A model generated the notes under the pieces. The model ran no database searches. It saw nothing but the letters and a program-made list of their open reading frames with translations, and was not told where the DNA came from. DNA of 64,000 bases, from assembly GCF_900129725.1 (NCBI RefSeq), contig NZ_FQWQ01000005.1:496001-560000 (forward strand), written 5' to 3'. Numbering within the stretch: the stretch's first letter is position 1; the number at the start of each line of letters is the position of its first letter. Origin of the DNA: Chryseolinea serpens. GTDB taxonomy: Bacteria > Bacteroidota > Bacteroidia > Cytophagales > Cyclobacteriaceae. The position numbers and the translations under genes are program-made. This document shows positions 27,257 through 36,678 of the stretch, piece by piece.

Positions 27257-27994
27257 TTAAATTTTTCCGACCAACTTCTTTCCGGCGGCTGCATCCAAAA
27301 GGATCTCGCAGTTGGGATGAAGCTGCACCACCGAAGCCGGTATATCCGTAGTGACCGGGCCGAGGATGGCTTGCTCAATGATGTCGGCCTTGTGTGCTCC
27401 TTTGGCGATCAGGATAAGCTTGCGCGTATACATGATATTTTTTATGCCGCGGGTCAATCCTCCCAACACGGTTTCGGGTGGTACTTGAGTTTCGCGGCGA
27501 ACGCGTGCTTCAAAGTCGGGATCCATCGGCGACACCCACGTCTCACTTTCAAAGGGAGTGCCGGGCTGGTTTATGCCAATGTGCCCGTTGCTGCCAATGC
27601 CCAGCATTTGAAGATCGGCGCCACCGCGTTCGGCAAGCCGCTGTTCGAATAACCGCGCTTCCCGTTCAAAATCATCCGACATCGTCGGAGGCATGATAAA
27701 ATTTTCGTCGGGGATGCCCAGCGGACCGGCGAGTTGGTTTAGGATCATGGTGTAGCAGCTGCCCGAATATTCGCGGGGAAGATTCGTAAGCTCGTCCACA
27801 TTGAAAAGCGTGATGCGCGACACATCGAAAGGATATTGTTTATGGATGGCCGAGACTACGGCGTGCATGTTGATGGTGGTTTGTCCCGTGGACAGTCCAA
27901 TCACCGCGTTGGGCTTCTCCAGCATCTGGGCAATGATGCGCCAGGCGGCGGTGACGTCAAATTGGTGTTCGTCTTTCGTGATCGTGATCTTCAT
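27257..27994 (-). CDS. nagB: Glucosamine-6-phosphate deaminase
   Basis: 245 residues. It converts glucosamine-6-phosphate to fructose-6-phosphate plus ammonia. GLSTGQTTINMH is the phosphate-binding loop, FNVDE carries the catalytic Asp, and GIGSNGHIGINQPGTPFES carries the active-site His. It is the last gene of the PTS operon (25 bases after HPr). This suggests the PTS delivers glucosamine-6-phosphate directly, since no NagA deacetylase is present in the window. Confidence 0.92.
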   Translation of the reverse strand: MKITITKDEHQFDVTAAWRIIAQMLEKPNAVIGLSTGQTTINMHAVVSAIHKQYPFDVSRITLFNVDELTNLPREYSGSCYTMILNQLAGPLGIPDENFIMPPTMSDDFEREARLFEQRLAERGGADLQMLGIGSNGHIGINQPGTPFESETWVSPMDPDFEARVRRETQVPPETVLGGLTRGIKNIMYTRKLILIAKGAHKADIIEQAILGPVTTDIPASVVQLHPNCEILLDAAAGKKLVGKI

Positions 27995-28019
27995 GATACT
28001 GTATTTTGAAAAAATGCTT

Positions 28020-28286
28020 TTATAAATTCTTCAACTCCTCTTTAAAAAATGTCTCGATCGCGGCGGCAGCCTCGGTTTCGTCTTCGCCCTCCACGATCAG
28101 CGTAACCGTGTCGCCGCCCTTCAGCGCCAGCGACAAGATGTTCAGCATGCTGTTGAGCTTCACGGTCTTCTCGCCTTTTTTCAGACTGGTGGCCGACTTG
28201 TATTTTTTGGCCAGCCGGATCAGGTTGGTCGCCGGGCGGGCATGGAGGCCCTCGGCCGCGGTGATCAGGTAATCGTGTGTTATCAT
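28020..28286 (-). CDS. HPr phosphocarrier protein of the PTS
   Basis: 88 residues, the normal HPr length. The phosphorylated His15 lies in GLHARPAT, and Ser46 lies in LNSMLNIL at the position of the regulatory serine. The protein takes phosphate from EI and gives it to the IIA domain. The start overlaps the EI stop by four bases (ATGA), so the two are coupled. Confidence 0.93.
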   Translation of the reverse strand: MITHDYLITAAEGLHARPATNLIRLAKKYKSATSLKKGEKTVKLNSMLNILSLALKGGDTVTLIVEGEDETEAAAAIETFFKEELKNL

Positions 28287-29992
28287 CGTTTTGTTACAGC
28301 TTGTAGATATTGTATAATTTCAGGAGTGCTGCGCATGGCCATCACCGTCCGGCATATTTCCTGGGCGGCCGTGATGCTGGTGTTCAGGATCAGATCTTTG
28401 ACATAGGGTATCGACGCGGCGCTCATCGAGAATTCTCTCAAGCCCATTCCCAGGAGCAACAGCGTGGCCGTTACATCCCCCGCCATCTCACCACACATGC
28501 CGGTGTGATGATGGAATTTGTTTCCTTGTTCGATCACGTTTTGGATCAGCCGCAACACGCCGGGGTTGAAAGGATCGTACAAATGTTTCACCTGTTCATT
28601 CATCCGGTCTACCGCCAATGTATATTGACAGAGATCGTTTGTGCCGATACTAAAAAAGTCAACTTCGCGAGCCAATAGGTCAGCCATCACCGCCGCCGAG
28701 GGAATTTCGATCATAATGCCCACCTCGATCGCCGCATTGTAGGGCGTGGACGCCGATCGCAGCGCCGTTTTCACATCCTCCAAAATGGCTTTGGCTTGCT
28801 CGATTTCAGAGACGTTGCTGATCATGGGAAACATGATCTTCAGATCGCCGAACACACTGGCGCGCAAAATGGCGCGCAGTTGGGTAATAAAAATATCTTT
28901 CCGGTCCAGGCAAATGCGAATGGCCCGGTAGCCCAGAAAAGGATTTTGTTCAGCAGGCAAGTGAAGATAGGGCAGGGGCTTGTCGCCGCCGATGTCGAGC
29001 GTTCGCACGACGACGGGTTTGCCGCCGGCCTGCAACGCAACATTTTTATAGAATTCAAATTGCTCTTCTTCGGTTGGCAGCGTGTTGCGGCCCATGAAGA
29101 GCAGCTCCGTGCGAAGCAAGCCGCTTCCTTCAGCGCCAAACGCAAACGATGCTTCCAGGTCCGCCGCATTCGAAATGTTTGCCATCAATTTGACGCGCAC
29201 GCCATCGGTGGTCACAGCGACAATATCTTTCAAAGCATTTAATGCACTCGCCTGGGTAGTGAATGCTTTTTTCTTTGCCGTATATTCATTCAGTATTTCC
29301 GTCGTCGGATTCACCACGAGCATACCCTCGCTGCCATCGACGATAACGACGTCGCCGCCCCTCACAGACGCGAGCGCGTCGCCACATCCCACCACGGCCG
29401 GTATGCCCCGGGCCTTTGCTACGATGGCGGCATGCGACGTCTTGCCACCGGTCCGTGTGACCAATCCGATCACTTTGGCAATGTCTACCGAAAGGATATC
29501 CATCGGGGTGATGTCTTCGCCGATGAGTATGGTATTTTCGCTTACGATAAGCTCGCTGGGTTTCAGCGTGGGATCGAGTTCCATCAAGATCCGGTTGCCG
29601 GCTTCTTCCACATCGGCCGCCCGCTCGCGGAGATAGGCGTCGTCCAGATTGTGTAACGTGGTCACGGCGGCGGCAATCACTTCCATCACGGCGTCCGTCG
29701 CCGTGACGTGTTCCGAAGTGATCTTTTCGACAACATCGGTGATGATCTGCTCGTCTTGCAACAATTCGATCTGGATCTCCAGCACTTCCGTGGGACCATC
29801 GTGCGCGACGAGTGTATCCATCACGGCTTCCACTTCCGCTACTGCCGAGGTCACGGCCTGTTCGAATCGCAGCACTTCTCTTTTTACTTCCGCTTCGCTT
29901 TGCAGGGTCACGCCCGTGAGACGCGGACGTTTTTTCTCCACGACCACTGCCTTTCCTATCGCGATACCCGGTGAAGCGCCGATGCCTTTCAT
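28283..29992 (-). CDS. ptsI: PTS enzyme I (phosphoenolpyruvate-protein phosphotransferase)
   Basis: 569 residues from the ATG at 29992 (MKGIGASPGIAIGKA), the standard start; an upstream alternative start would add 17 unlikely residues. The active His187 lies in GGKTSHAAIVAKARGIPAVV. The C-terminal PEP-binding barrel has VRTLDIGGDKPLPYL, EIGIMIEIPSA-like sequence, FSIGTNDLCQYTLAVDR and the catalytic Cys in TGMCGEMAGD. It starts the phosphate relay from PEP. It lies between the permease subunit and HPr in the operon. Confidence 0.95.
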   Translation of the reverse strand: MKGIGASPGIAIGKAVVVEKKRPRLTGVTLQSEAEVKREVLRFEQAVTSAVAEVEAVMDTLVAHDGPTEVLEIQIELLQDEQIITDVVEKITSEHVTATDAVMEVIAAAVTTLHNLDDAYLRERAADVEEAGNRILMELDPTLKPSELIVSENTILIGEDITPMDILSVDIAKVIGLVTRTGGKTSHAAIVAKARGIPAVVGCGDALASVRGGDVVIVDGSEGMLVVNPTTEILNEYTAKKKAFTTQASALNALKDIVAVTTDGVRVKLMANISNAADLEASFAFGAEGSGLLRTELLFMGRNTLPTEEEQFEFYKNVALQAGGKPVVVRTLDIGGDKPLPYLHLPAEQNPFLGYRAIRICLDRKDIFITQLRAILRASVFGDLKIMFPMISNVSEIEQAKAILEDVKTALRSASTPYNAAIEVGIMIEIPSAAVMADLLAREVDFFSIGTNDLCQYTLAVDRMNEQVKHLYDPFNPGVLRLIQNVIEQGNKFHHHTGMCGEMAGDVTATLLLLGMGLREFSMSAASIPYVKDLILNTSITAAQEICRTVMAMRSTPEIIQYLQAVTKR

Positions 29993-30005
29993 GTATTGAG
30001 TTTGA

Positions 30006-31583
30006 TTATGCCAGGATGTGAAGAATACTGCCCAGGAACCCAACGACTAACAAACCGAGTAACAGCCACGTGGGTTTCATGTTTTTCTTTACGAAATAAA
30101 ACGTCAGAAAGGTAAGCCCGAGTGGGATGATGTTGGGAACGATCTGATCCAATATGGATTGCAAAGTAGCGGCGGTGTCGTCGCTACCCAAGGTGATGGG
30201 CGTTGTGATGTTCATCAACGTGGCCGTCATGGCGCCGATGACCATGAGGCCGAGGATGGACGAGCCCACAGTGAGTTTGTCCATCACGTTTGTCTTGGCC
30301 AGGTTTTGCAGGAAGCGCGTACCCGTGTTGTAGCCGATGAACGTGAGTTGATAGCGCAACACTAAATGCGGCACATTAAAGATCAGCAAAAATAAAATCG
30401 GCCCCAGCACATTGCCCTTGATCGCCAGCGACGCGCCCACACCAGCGGCAATAACTTTAAAGGTGCCCCAGAACAATGAATCGAACACGCCGGCCAACGG
30501 CCCCATGAGACCGGTCTTTACGGAATTGATAGACTCCTCATCAAAATCTTCCGATTTGCTTTTCCGCGCTTCCATCGCCGCCGTGATACCGAGGATCAAC
30601 GTAGAACCGTAAGGACTCGTGTTAAAAAACTGCAGGTGACGTGTCAACGCAGCCGACATGCTTTGCTTGGTGGTGTATAATTTCTTCAACACCGGGATCA
30701 TGGCAAAAGCAAACCCGCTGTTTTGCCAGGTCTCGAAATTGAAATTGGCCTCCAACGCCAGCGAGCGGAAAAATAAACTTCGTATCGTTTTCTTGGGAAG
30801 CTCGGGTGCAGGTTCAACGGGGCTTTCGCCTTCATCGGCATCGTCGTCTTCCGTGGAAGCCGACTTGTGTGTGATGTCCGTAATGATGAGGGCGACAATC
30901 ACACCCAAAGCGCCAATGGCGATGACGGGCAGCTTCAAATAACTTGTCAAGACAAATCCCAGGAAGAAATAGGGAGCCACCTTTTTATTGAACATCAGGT
31001 TGAGCAATAACGCAAAACCAAGCGCGGGGAGCATGTTGCCGGCGACCTTCAAACCATCATTCACCCAAACGGGGATGCTGTCGAGGAACGCTTTCATCAC
31101 GTCGGCTCCCAGCAGCAGGGCCGTAAAGGTGATGAGTCCCATCAACAGTGGTTTTAAGAGGCCCGACAGCACATGGAGTCGTTGCAGTTTTTTATAGTCG
31201 CCCTCTTCTGCGTAGGTGGCAAAGCGCTTGTTGAATACGGCGCGGAACACAAACAGTCCGCTGATGGCCATCTCTGCCAGGATGGAAATGGGCACGGCTA
31301 AAGCCAAGGCAATGGAAGGTCCTTTACCCGATAGGATTGCAAAAGCCGTACTCAACACACCTCCCGTGATCACATCTGGTGGAATGGCCGCGCCCACTTT
31401 GATGTTGCCCATAAAGATGAGCTCCAGCGTGGCACCGATCACGACGCCTTGCGAAAGATCCCCCAGCACCAGGCCAACCAACGGCCCCAACACCAACGGC
31501 CTGCTGAGCAAGGTGGTGCCCAGAAAATCTTCCGAATGGCCAAACATGGCAATGAGCGTGATGAGGATGAAGGAGACTAGCAC
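30006..31583 (-). CDS. PTS mannose/sorbose-family IIC-IID fusion permease
   Basis: 525 residues combining two subunits normally encoded separately. Residues 1-235 are IIC-like (LLSRPLVLGPLVGLVLGDLS, GATLELIFMGNIKVGAAIPP). An acidic linker (about 240-262) follows. Residues about 265-525 are IID-like (SLFFRSLALEANFNFETWQN, SPYGSTLILGITAAMEARKS, GLMGPLAGVFDSLFWGTFKV). The GTG start at 31583 gives the expected IIC N-terminus; no nearby ATG is in frame. Together with IIA and IIB it would import and phosphorylate an amino sugar or hexose at the inner membrane. Confidence 0.9.
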   Translation of the reverse strand: MLVSFILITLIAMFGHSEDFLGTTLLSRPLVLGPLVGLVLGDLSQGVVIGATLELIFMGNIKVGAAIPPDVITGGVLSTAFAILSGKGPSIALALAVPISILAEMAISGLFVFRAVFNKRFATYAEEGDYKKLQRLHVLSGLLKPLLMGLITFTALLLGADVMKAFLDSIPVWVNDGLKVAGNMLPALGFALLLNLMFNKKVAPYFFLGFVLTSYLKLPVIAIGALGVIVALIITDITHKSASTEDDDADEGESPVEPAPELPKKTIRSLFFRSLALEANFNFETWQNSGFAFAMIPVLKKLYTTKQSMSAALTRHLQFFNTSPYGSTLILGITAAMEARKSKSEDFDEESINSVKTGLMGPLAGVFDSLFWGTFKVIAAGVGASLAIKGNVLGPILFLLIFNVPHLVLRYQLTFIGYNTGTRFLQNLAKTNVMDKLTVGSSILGLMVIGAMTATLMNITTPITLGSDDTAATLQSILDQIVPNIIPLGLTFLTFYFVKKNMKPTWLLLGLLVVGFLGSILHILA

Positions 31584-31618
31584 GACGGGATGTTTAAGGA
31601 GTGATGTATGCTGTTTAA

Positions 31619-32095
31619 TTATTTATCGAGTAGACTCTCCACCTTCTGCTTGCTATCCGTCGGCACTTGTCGTATTTCGAGTTCTATATTTTTTTGAATG
31701 AGTTCTTGCAGCACCGGCACATCGTCGTCGGTGATGGCAATGGCTTTCGAGATCAGCCGCGAGCCTGCCTTGCCGCGGATGCCACCAAAGTTTATGGAGG
31801 TGATGGCGGACACGCCGGCGGCCAGCGTGGCAGCATCTTTTATGCTGTTGATCAGGATGAGCACATTCGCCTTGCTGTTCTTGTCGTCATTCAAAAAAAG
31901 AATGGCGTCGGCCAGGGTCTTGATCACCAGTTTTGTGTTGGCCGGTTTGGCGAGGTTCAGGGTCATTTTCTGAAATTCGTCTTTGGCCACTTTGTCGTTG
32001 GCCACCAACAGGCAGTCCACACTGAGCGCGGGCACCCAGGTGAAGGCCACCTGGCCGTGTACCAACCGGTCGTCTATTCTCGTGAGTTTGATCAT
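31619..32095 (-). CDS. PTS mannose/sorbose-family IIB subunit
   Basis: 158 residues. RIDDRLVHGQVAFTW carries the phosphorylated His13. NFGGIRGKAGSRLISKAI and LEIRQVPTDSKQKVESLL match the rest of the fold. It receives phosphate from IIA and passes it to the incoming sugar. The start overlaps the IIA stop by four bases. Confidence 0.93.
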   Translation of the reverse strand: MIKLTRIDDRLVHGQVAFTWVPALSVDCLLVANDKVAKDEFQKMTLNLAKPANTKLVIKTLADAILFLNDDKNSKANVLILINSIKDAATLAAGVSAITSINFGGIRGKAGSRLISKAIAITDDDVPVLQELIQKNIELEIRQVPTDSKQKVESLLDK

Positions 32096-32520
32096 GATGC
32101 TTCTTCTTCGTTAGAGGTGGCCATTAGTTTGGTGACATAGACGATTTGTTCCCGGGCATTGACAATGGCAGCCTCGATCACTTCGGCTGCGGGCGTCTCT
32201 GCATCGGCCATCAACACCTCGATCAACAACGCCAGGTTGAACCCCGACACCACGTGGACCAGGTGACCCTGCGTGTAGCGCAACACCTGGTTGGTGATGC
32301 TGCCCCCGAGCAAGTCGGTGAACACGATCAGTTCGTCGTGGGGCTGTAAGTCTTTCAATATCTTTTCAAGATCGCCTTCAATGCCTTTGTTTTCTTCCAC
32401 ATAGGCTTCGATCAAAAACACATGATCGGTTTGGCCGATAATAATATCCAGCGAAGACTTTATGCCCGTGGCCAGGCGGCCGTGGGTGGCAATAAGGAAT
32501 TTTCGTGTTGTATGTTCCAT
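32092..32520 (-). CDS. PTS mannose-family IIA subunit
   Basis: 142 residues. IATHGRLATGIKSSLDIIIG carries the phosphorylated His13. IVFTDLLGGSITNQVLR is the conserved second motif of the ManX-type IIA fold. It is the first gene of the six-gene operon IIA-IIB-IICD-EI-HPr-nagB, whose promoter must lie in the region shared with the divergent GH9 gene. Confidence 0.92.
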   Translation of the reverse strand: MEHTTRKFLIATHGRLATGIKSSLDIIIGQTDHVFLIEAYVEENKGIEGDLEKILKDLQPHDELIVFTDLLGGSITNQVLRYTQGHLVHVVSGFNLALLIEVLMADAETPAAEVIEAAIVNAREQIVYVTKLMATSNEEEAS

Positions 32521-32627
32521 GGGTGATTCAGGTGTGTGCGGTGTGCGTTGTGTTTGATGTGCGTTGTGCTACGAGAGGTGTGATGGTTTCGCGAGACAAT
32601 GCATCAATAAAAATGGAATGTTTTTCC

Positions 32628-32649
32628 TGACAATTTTTGCCACTTGTCA
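32628..32649. promoter_or_regulatory. Candidate operator between the PTS operon and the GH9 gene
   Basis: Inverted repeat TGACAA (32628-32633) and TTGTCA (32644-32649) with a 10-base spacer lies in the 202-base divergent intergenic region. It is the only clear symmetrical site there. A regulator acting on both the transporter operon and the glycosidase would fit. No regulator gene is adjacent. Confidence 0.35.
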
Positions 32650-32722
32650 AAATAATTGAAATTGAATGCAAATCATCGGAAATCAAAAAAGAAAAGTTCA
32701 CACCCTATCTATAAATTTGGTT

Positions 32723-35260
32723 ATGAAGCAACGCTTATCCACGATCATCAAACACCAAGGCGCCTTATGGCTAAGCCTGGTTGTGCTCCTCATCCTGGCA
32801 AAACACACGCCGGCGAGTGCTCAGGAACAACCAAAGATCAAAGTACTGGTGGTTGGCTCCAACGACCCATACCACAACGCCATGGTGAAAGCCGCACAAC
32901 CTTTCTTTAAAGGTCTGGCCGAACAAAATAATTTCGAGGTCGACTTCACGCGCGACGCGTCGGCGATCACCGAGGAGAACCTGGCGCACTATCAGGTCTT
33001 TATTCAGCTGCACCTGGCGCCGTTTGATCTCACGGAACCCCAGCAGTTTGCCATCCAACAATTTACGTCAAAGGGCAAAGGATATATTGCCGTGCACGCC
33101 GCCGGGCTCACCGGCACACGCTTCCTGAAGCCGGGGGAAGTTTATTGGCAATGGTTTGAACAACTCATGGGCAACGTGATCTACTCACCGCACCCGCCGC
33201 TGCAGCAAGGAACGGTAGTGGTGGAAGACCGCACCCACCCGGTGACCCGCAACCTGCCGCCAACCTTTTCCATACGCGACGAATGGTATGAATTCGACAA
33301 GAGCCCGCGCCCCAACGTGCACGTGCTGGCTACTGCGAACGAATCCACCTACAAGCCCGCCAAACCCATGGGCGATCACCCCCTCATCTGGACCAACCCG
33401 GAATATGACCGCGCATTATATATAGGTATCGGTCACGACTCCACTACGTGTGCCAACGCCGACTTCGCCATCCTCATGCGCGATGCCATAAAATGGTCCG
33501 CCTCCGAAATCGAAAACAAAGCACAACACAACCTGGACGAATCCCTGGGGCAACCCGTGACCGTTCTCGCCAACCAGGTTGCCTATTCAACCGAAGCACC
33601 CAAAAGCGCCATCGTGAGAAGTCACAAACCGCTGCCTGAAAACATGACGTTCAACCTCATCGGTGCCCTGACATTAAAGACCGTTTATTCCGGCAAACTC
33701 CAAAAAGCCGAACAAGTTGCCGACTGGCAGCCCGGCATCTGGTATAGCCGCATCGACTTCTCGGATTTTAACACACCGGGATATTATAAACTCCAGGTGG
33801 AAGCCGAGGGCAAGCCCTACGAATCTTATGCATTCACGATCGGCGAAAAAGCGCTGAGTAAAGTTGCGCTGCCCGCCATCGCCAATTTCTTTTATCATCA
33901 ACGGGCCAGCTCACCGGAAGAGGCCGGTGCCGACAAACACATCCTGCTCTATGGCAGCACCAAGACTGTCGACCTCTCCGGGGGATGGGCCGATGCCTCC
34001 GGCGATGTGAGCAAATATTTCTCGCACCTGGCCTACACCAATTTTATGTCTCCACAGCAAATACCGATGGTGGATTGGTCGATGATCAACACGGTGGACC
34101 GGATCCCCGAGCTGCTGGATCAGACCGGCTCCAAAGACGCACTGACAACGGAAGCGCTGTATGGCGCCGACTACATCATGCGATCGCTGTCGCCGGAAGG
34201 ATATTTTTATATGACAGTGTTTACCTATTTTGACAAAGATCCCAATGCACGACGCGTGGTGGGACTGCTGGCCGATAGTAAGACCACCGCCGACTATCAA
34301 TGCGCCTATCGCGAGGGTGGCGGCATGGCCGTGGCCGCATTGGCCCGCATCTCGCGCTGGCATCGCGACGGCGCCTTCACCTCGCAGCAATACCTCGACG
34401 CTGCCGAGCGCGCCTTCGCCCATCTTCAAAAGTTCAGCACCCGCTATGCCGACGACGGCAAGGACAACGTCATCGACGACTATTGCGCCCTGATGGCCGC
34501 CACCGAACTCTGGATTGCCACCGGCAAACCCGCCTACCAAGCCGAAGCCCGCAAACGCGCCGGCAACTTGAACAAGCGCCTTTCGCCAAAAGGATACTTC
34601 ATAGCCAACGACGCTAATCGCCCCTTCTGGCACGCCGCCGATGCCGGCCTGCCCGTGATCGCGCTAGCCCGCTACCTGGATGTGGAAACCAACACCTCCG
34701 ATCGAAACAAAGCCTTGACAACAATAAAAAAAGCACTGGACTACAATTTGTCCATCACACACGAAGTGACGAACCCGTTCGGATATCCGCGCCAAAGTTT
34801 CTTGTATAAAGGCAAAGTGCAGAACGGCTTCTTCATCCCCCACGAAAACGAAAGTGGCTGGTGGTGGCAAGGCGAAGACGCACGACTGGGCTCCCTGGCC
34901 GCCGCCATGCTGGTAGGCGGACGACTGGTCTACCCCGACAAAGGACCCCTCGGTGTGAAACCTGAGCTCGCCACCTATGCATCGAACCTCGTATCATGGG
35001 TGCTCGGAAGCAACCCCTACAACATTTGCATGATGTACGGCTATGGCAAAAATAATGTCCCCTACATGGCCGCCATGTATGGCCATGGCTCCGGCCGCGG
35101 AGGCATCTCAAACGGCATCTCCGGCAAGGACGGAAAAGGAGACGGCTCCGGCATCGACTTCAAAATGGAAGACAACGGCAACGAATGGCGCTGGAGCGAA
35201 CAATGGATCCCCCACTCCGGCTGGTTCCTGGCCGCCGTCACAGCGATGTCATCAAAATAA
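32723..35260 (+). CDS. Exported ThuA-GH9 fusion glycosidase, candidate exo-beta-D-glucosaminidase
   Basis: 845 residues from ATG 32723, which gives a good signal peptide (MKQRLSTIIKHQ, hydrophobic core, cut near ASAQ). About 35-260 is a ThuA-like domain (GKGYIAVHAAGLTGTRFLKP). About 280-390 is the Ig-like domain usual before GH9. About 395-845 is a GH9 barrel with NAYSCP-like region replaced by LSGGWADASGDVSKYFSHLA: the aspartates are Asp424 and Asp428, one residue further apart than in the usual DAGD. The acid region is NEWRWSEQWIPHSGW (Glu821 or Glu826). The DASGD form is, as I recall, that of Vibrio-type GH9 exo-glucosaminidases rather than cellulases. The divergent PTS and NagB support glucosamine as product. 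Confidence 0.88.
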   Translation: MKQRLSTIIKHQGALWLSLVVLLILAKHTPASAQEQPKIKVLVVGSNDPYHNAMVKAAQPFFKGLAEQNNFEVDFTRDASAITEENLAHYQVFIQLHLAPFDLTEPQQFAIQQFTSKGKGYIAVHAAGLTGTRFLKPGEVYWQWFEQLMGNVIYSPHPPLQQGTVVVEDRTHPVTRNLPPTFSIRDEWYEFDKSPRPNVHVLATANESTYKPAKPMGDHPLIWTNPEYDRALYIGIGHDSTTCANADFAILMRDAIKWSASEIENKAQHNLDESLGQPVTVLANQVAYSTEAPKSAIVRSHKPLPENMTFNLIGALTLKTVYSGKLQKAEQVADWQPGIWYSRIDFSDFNTPGYYKLQVEAEGKPYESYAFTIGEKALSKVALPAIANFFYHQRASSPEEAGADKHILLYGSTKTVDLSGGWADASGDVSKYFSHLAYTNFMSPQQIPMVDWSMINTVDRIPELLDQTGSKDALTTEALYGADYIMRSLSPEGYFYMTVFTYFDKDPNARRVVGLLADSKTTADYQCAYREGGGMAVAALARISRWHRDGAFTSQQYLDAAERAFAHLQKFSTRYADDGKDNVIDDYCALMAATELWIATGKPAYQAEARKRAGNLNKRLSPKGYFIANDANRPFWHAADAGLPVIALARYLDVETNTSDRNKALTTIKKALDYNLSITHEVTNPFGYPRQSFLYKGKVQNGFFIPHENESGWWWQGEDARLGSLAAAMLVGGRLVYPDKGPLGVKPELATYASNLVSWVLGSNPYNICMMYGYGKNNVPYMAAMYGHGSGRGGISNGISGKDGKGDGSGIDFKMEDNGNEWRWSEQWIPHSGWFLAAVTAMSSK

Positions 35261-35390
35261 ACAATAGCATCAGTCGCACGACAATTTACAAACTCAAAAA
35301 AGTTCAATAAGCCCTACGGGCTTAGGTGGCACCGGAAATTATTTTCTAATTGGGAGGGAAGCGTCTTCTTAAGCTGATTTAAAAAAGAAA

Positions 35391-35460
35391 GGCTGATGTC
35401 CAAAAAGACACCAGCCCTTGCCCGCAGCGAAGTCTCCCGCCTCGGGGACTTCGCTGCTTT
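35391..35460. terminator. Two hairpins between convergent genes, probable bidirectional terminator
   Basis: The first stem (GGCTG..TGTC with GACA..CAGCC) spans about 35391-35416. The second is a strong stem with arms GCAGCGAAGTC (35424-35434) and GACTTCGCTGC (35447-35457), followed by TTT. It lies between the GH9 gene and the AhpD-like gene, which converge. Confidence 0.7.
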
Positions 35461-35471
35461 GAAATAGACCT

Positions 35472-36068
35472 TCAGTAAATTATTTTACTCACACTAGTAA
35501 TCACAGACGCAAGCCGCACCGCCTCAAAAACCCGCTCTTCCTTAGCGCCCAACTCAATGAGCGACGCCTCATGCGCCTTCACGCACATTTCGCATCCGTT
35601 CACCGCGCTGACGGCCAGGCTCATCAGCTCAAAAAATTCCTTGCCGCCCACGGGCCGCCCCATGATGTTCATCTTGATGCGTGCAGGGATCTCGTTGTAT
35701 TTCTCCTTGTTCACGAAATGACGGAACCGGTAGAACACATTGTTGGCACTCAGCAAGGAGGCACAACCCACGGCTTCGGCGATTTCCTCCGCGGAAGCGC
35801 CTTCTTGTTGGGCGTTGGCCGCGAAGAACGTGCGCAGGATCGTGTTCCCCGCATTTACTGACAGGGCAACCCCTAACACAGCGATCTCCTTCTTGGTGAG
35901 GAACTCGCTTTCGAACGAGTTTTTAAAATTGATCTTCAGATCGGCCAGGTAGCGCGACTTGCCATTTTCCAGCAGGTCGAGGGCCTGGGTTTCGTAGTCC
36001 TTGCCAACCTTCAGGAATTCCAGGAACTCCTGCGTGCTTTCGGAATACGTTGTTACGGTTGATTCCAT
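35472..36068 (-). CDS. AhpD-like carboxymuconolactone decarboxylase family protein
   Basis: 198 residues, all-helical. The active CxxC is Cys159-x2-Cys162 in NGCEMCVKAH with His166, the AhpD proton-relay pattern. An N-terminal extension resembles alkyl hydroperoxide reductase subunit D proteins of Bacteroidota. It would reduce the oxidised peroxiredoxin encoded next to it (52-base gap, same strand), taking the place of AhpF. Confidence 0.9.
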   Translation of the reverse strand: MESTVTTYSESTQEFLEFLKVGKDYETQALDLLENGKSRYLADLKINFKNSFESEFLTKKEIAVLGVALSVNAGNTILRTFFAANAQQEGASAEEIAEAVGCASLLSANNVFYRFRHFVNKEKYNEIPARIKMNIMGRPVGGKEFFELMSLAVSAVNGCEMCVKAHEASLIELGAKEERVFEAVRLASVITSVSKIIY

Positions 36069-36120
36069 GATGATGTCGTTATAACTGTGAAATGAATAGG
36101 AATGAAACTTTAACCGGAAA

Positions 36121-36678
36121 CTACATCTTCAACGTTTCTTTTCCTTTTTCCCAGTTGCAAGGGCAGAGCTCGTCGGTTTGGAGAGCGTCCAGTACGCGGA
36201 TCACTTCTTTCACGTTGCGGCCCACGTTGAGGTCGTAAACGCTCACCCAGCGCACGATGCCCTGAGGGTCGATGATGAACGTGGCGCGGTAGGCGATCTT
36301 TTCGGTAGGCTCCAGGATGCCGAGGTCTTCTGCCAGTGACTTCGAAGTGTCGGCCAGCATAGGGAATTTCAGGTCGCGGAGATCGTCGTGATTTTTTCTC
36401 CAGGCCAGGTGAACGAATTCAGAATCGGTGGAGGCGCCGATGAGGCTGGCGTTGCGGTCGCGGAACTCGCCAAAGTTTTTGTTGAACTCGGCAATTTCGG
36501 TAGGGCATACGAACGTAAAATCCTTGGGCCACCAGAAAAGTACGGTCCAGCGACCTTCTTCATTCAACAGGTCGTCGGAAGAGATATCGAAAAATTCTTT
36601 TCCCTTTTCGAGGGAAACTACGGCTGATTTCTTGAAAGCGGGAAAGGGTTGTCCAATGGATAAAATGCCTTTTGTCAT
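36121..36678 (-). CDS. Peroxiredoxin (AhpC/Prx1 type)
   Basis: 185 residues. The peroxidatic Cys58 lies in FTFVCPTEIAEFN. Resolving cysteines are Cys172 and/or Cys174 (DELCPCNW). RATFIIDPQGIVRWVSVYDL and VLDALQTDELCPCNWEKG are Prx1-subfamily features. It reduces hydrogen peroxide and alkyl peroxides in the cytoplasm. It is divergent from the OxyR gene, 140 bases away, and is its expected target. Confidence 0.94.
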   Translation of the reverse strand: MTKGILSIGQPFPAFKKSAVVSLEKGKEFFDISSDDLLNEEGRWTVLFWWPKDFTFVCPTEIAEFNKNFGEFRDRNASLIGASTDSEFVHLAWRKNHDDLRDLKFPMLADTSKSLAEDLGILEPTEKIAYRATFIIDPQGIVRWVSVYDLNVGRNVKEVIRVLDALQTDELCPCNWEKGKETLKM

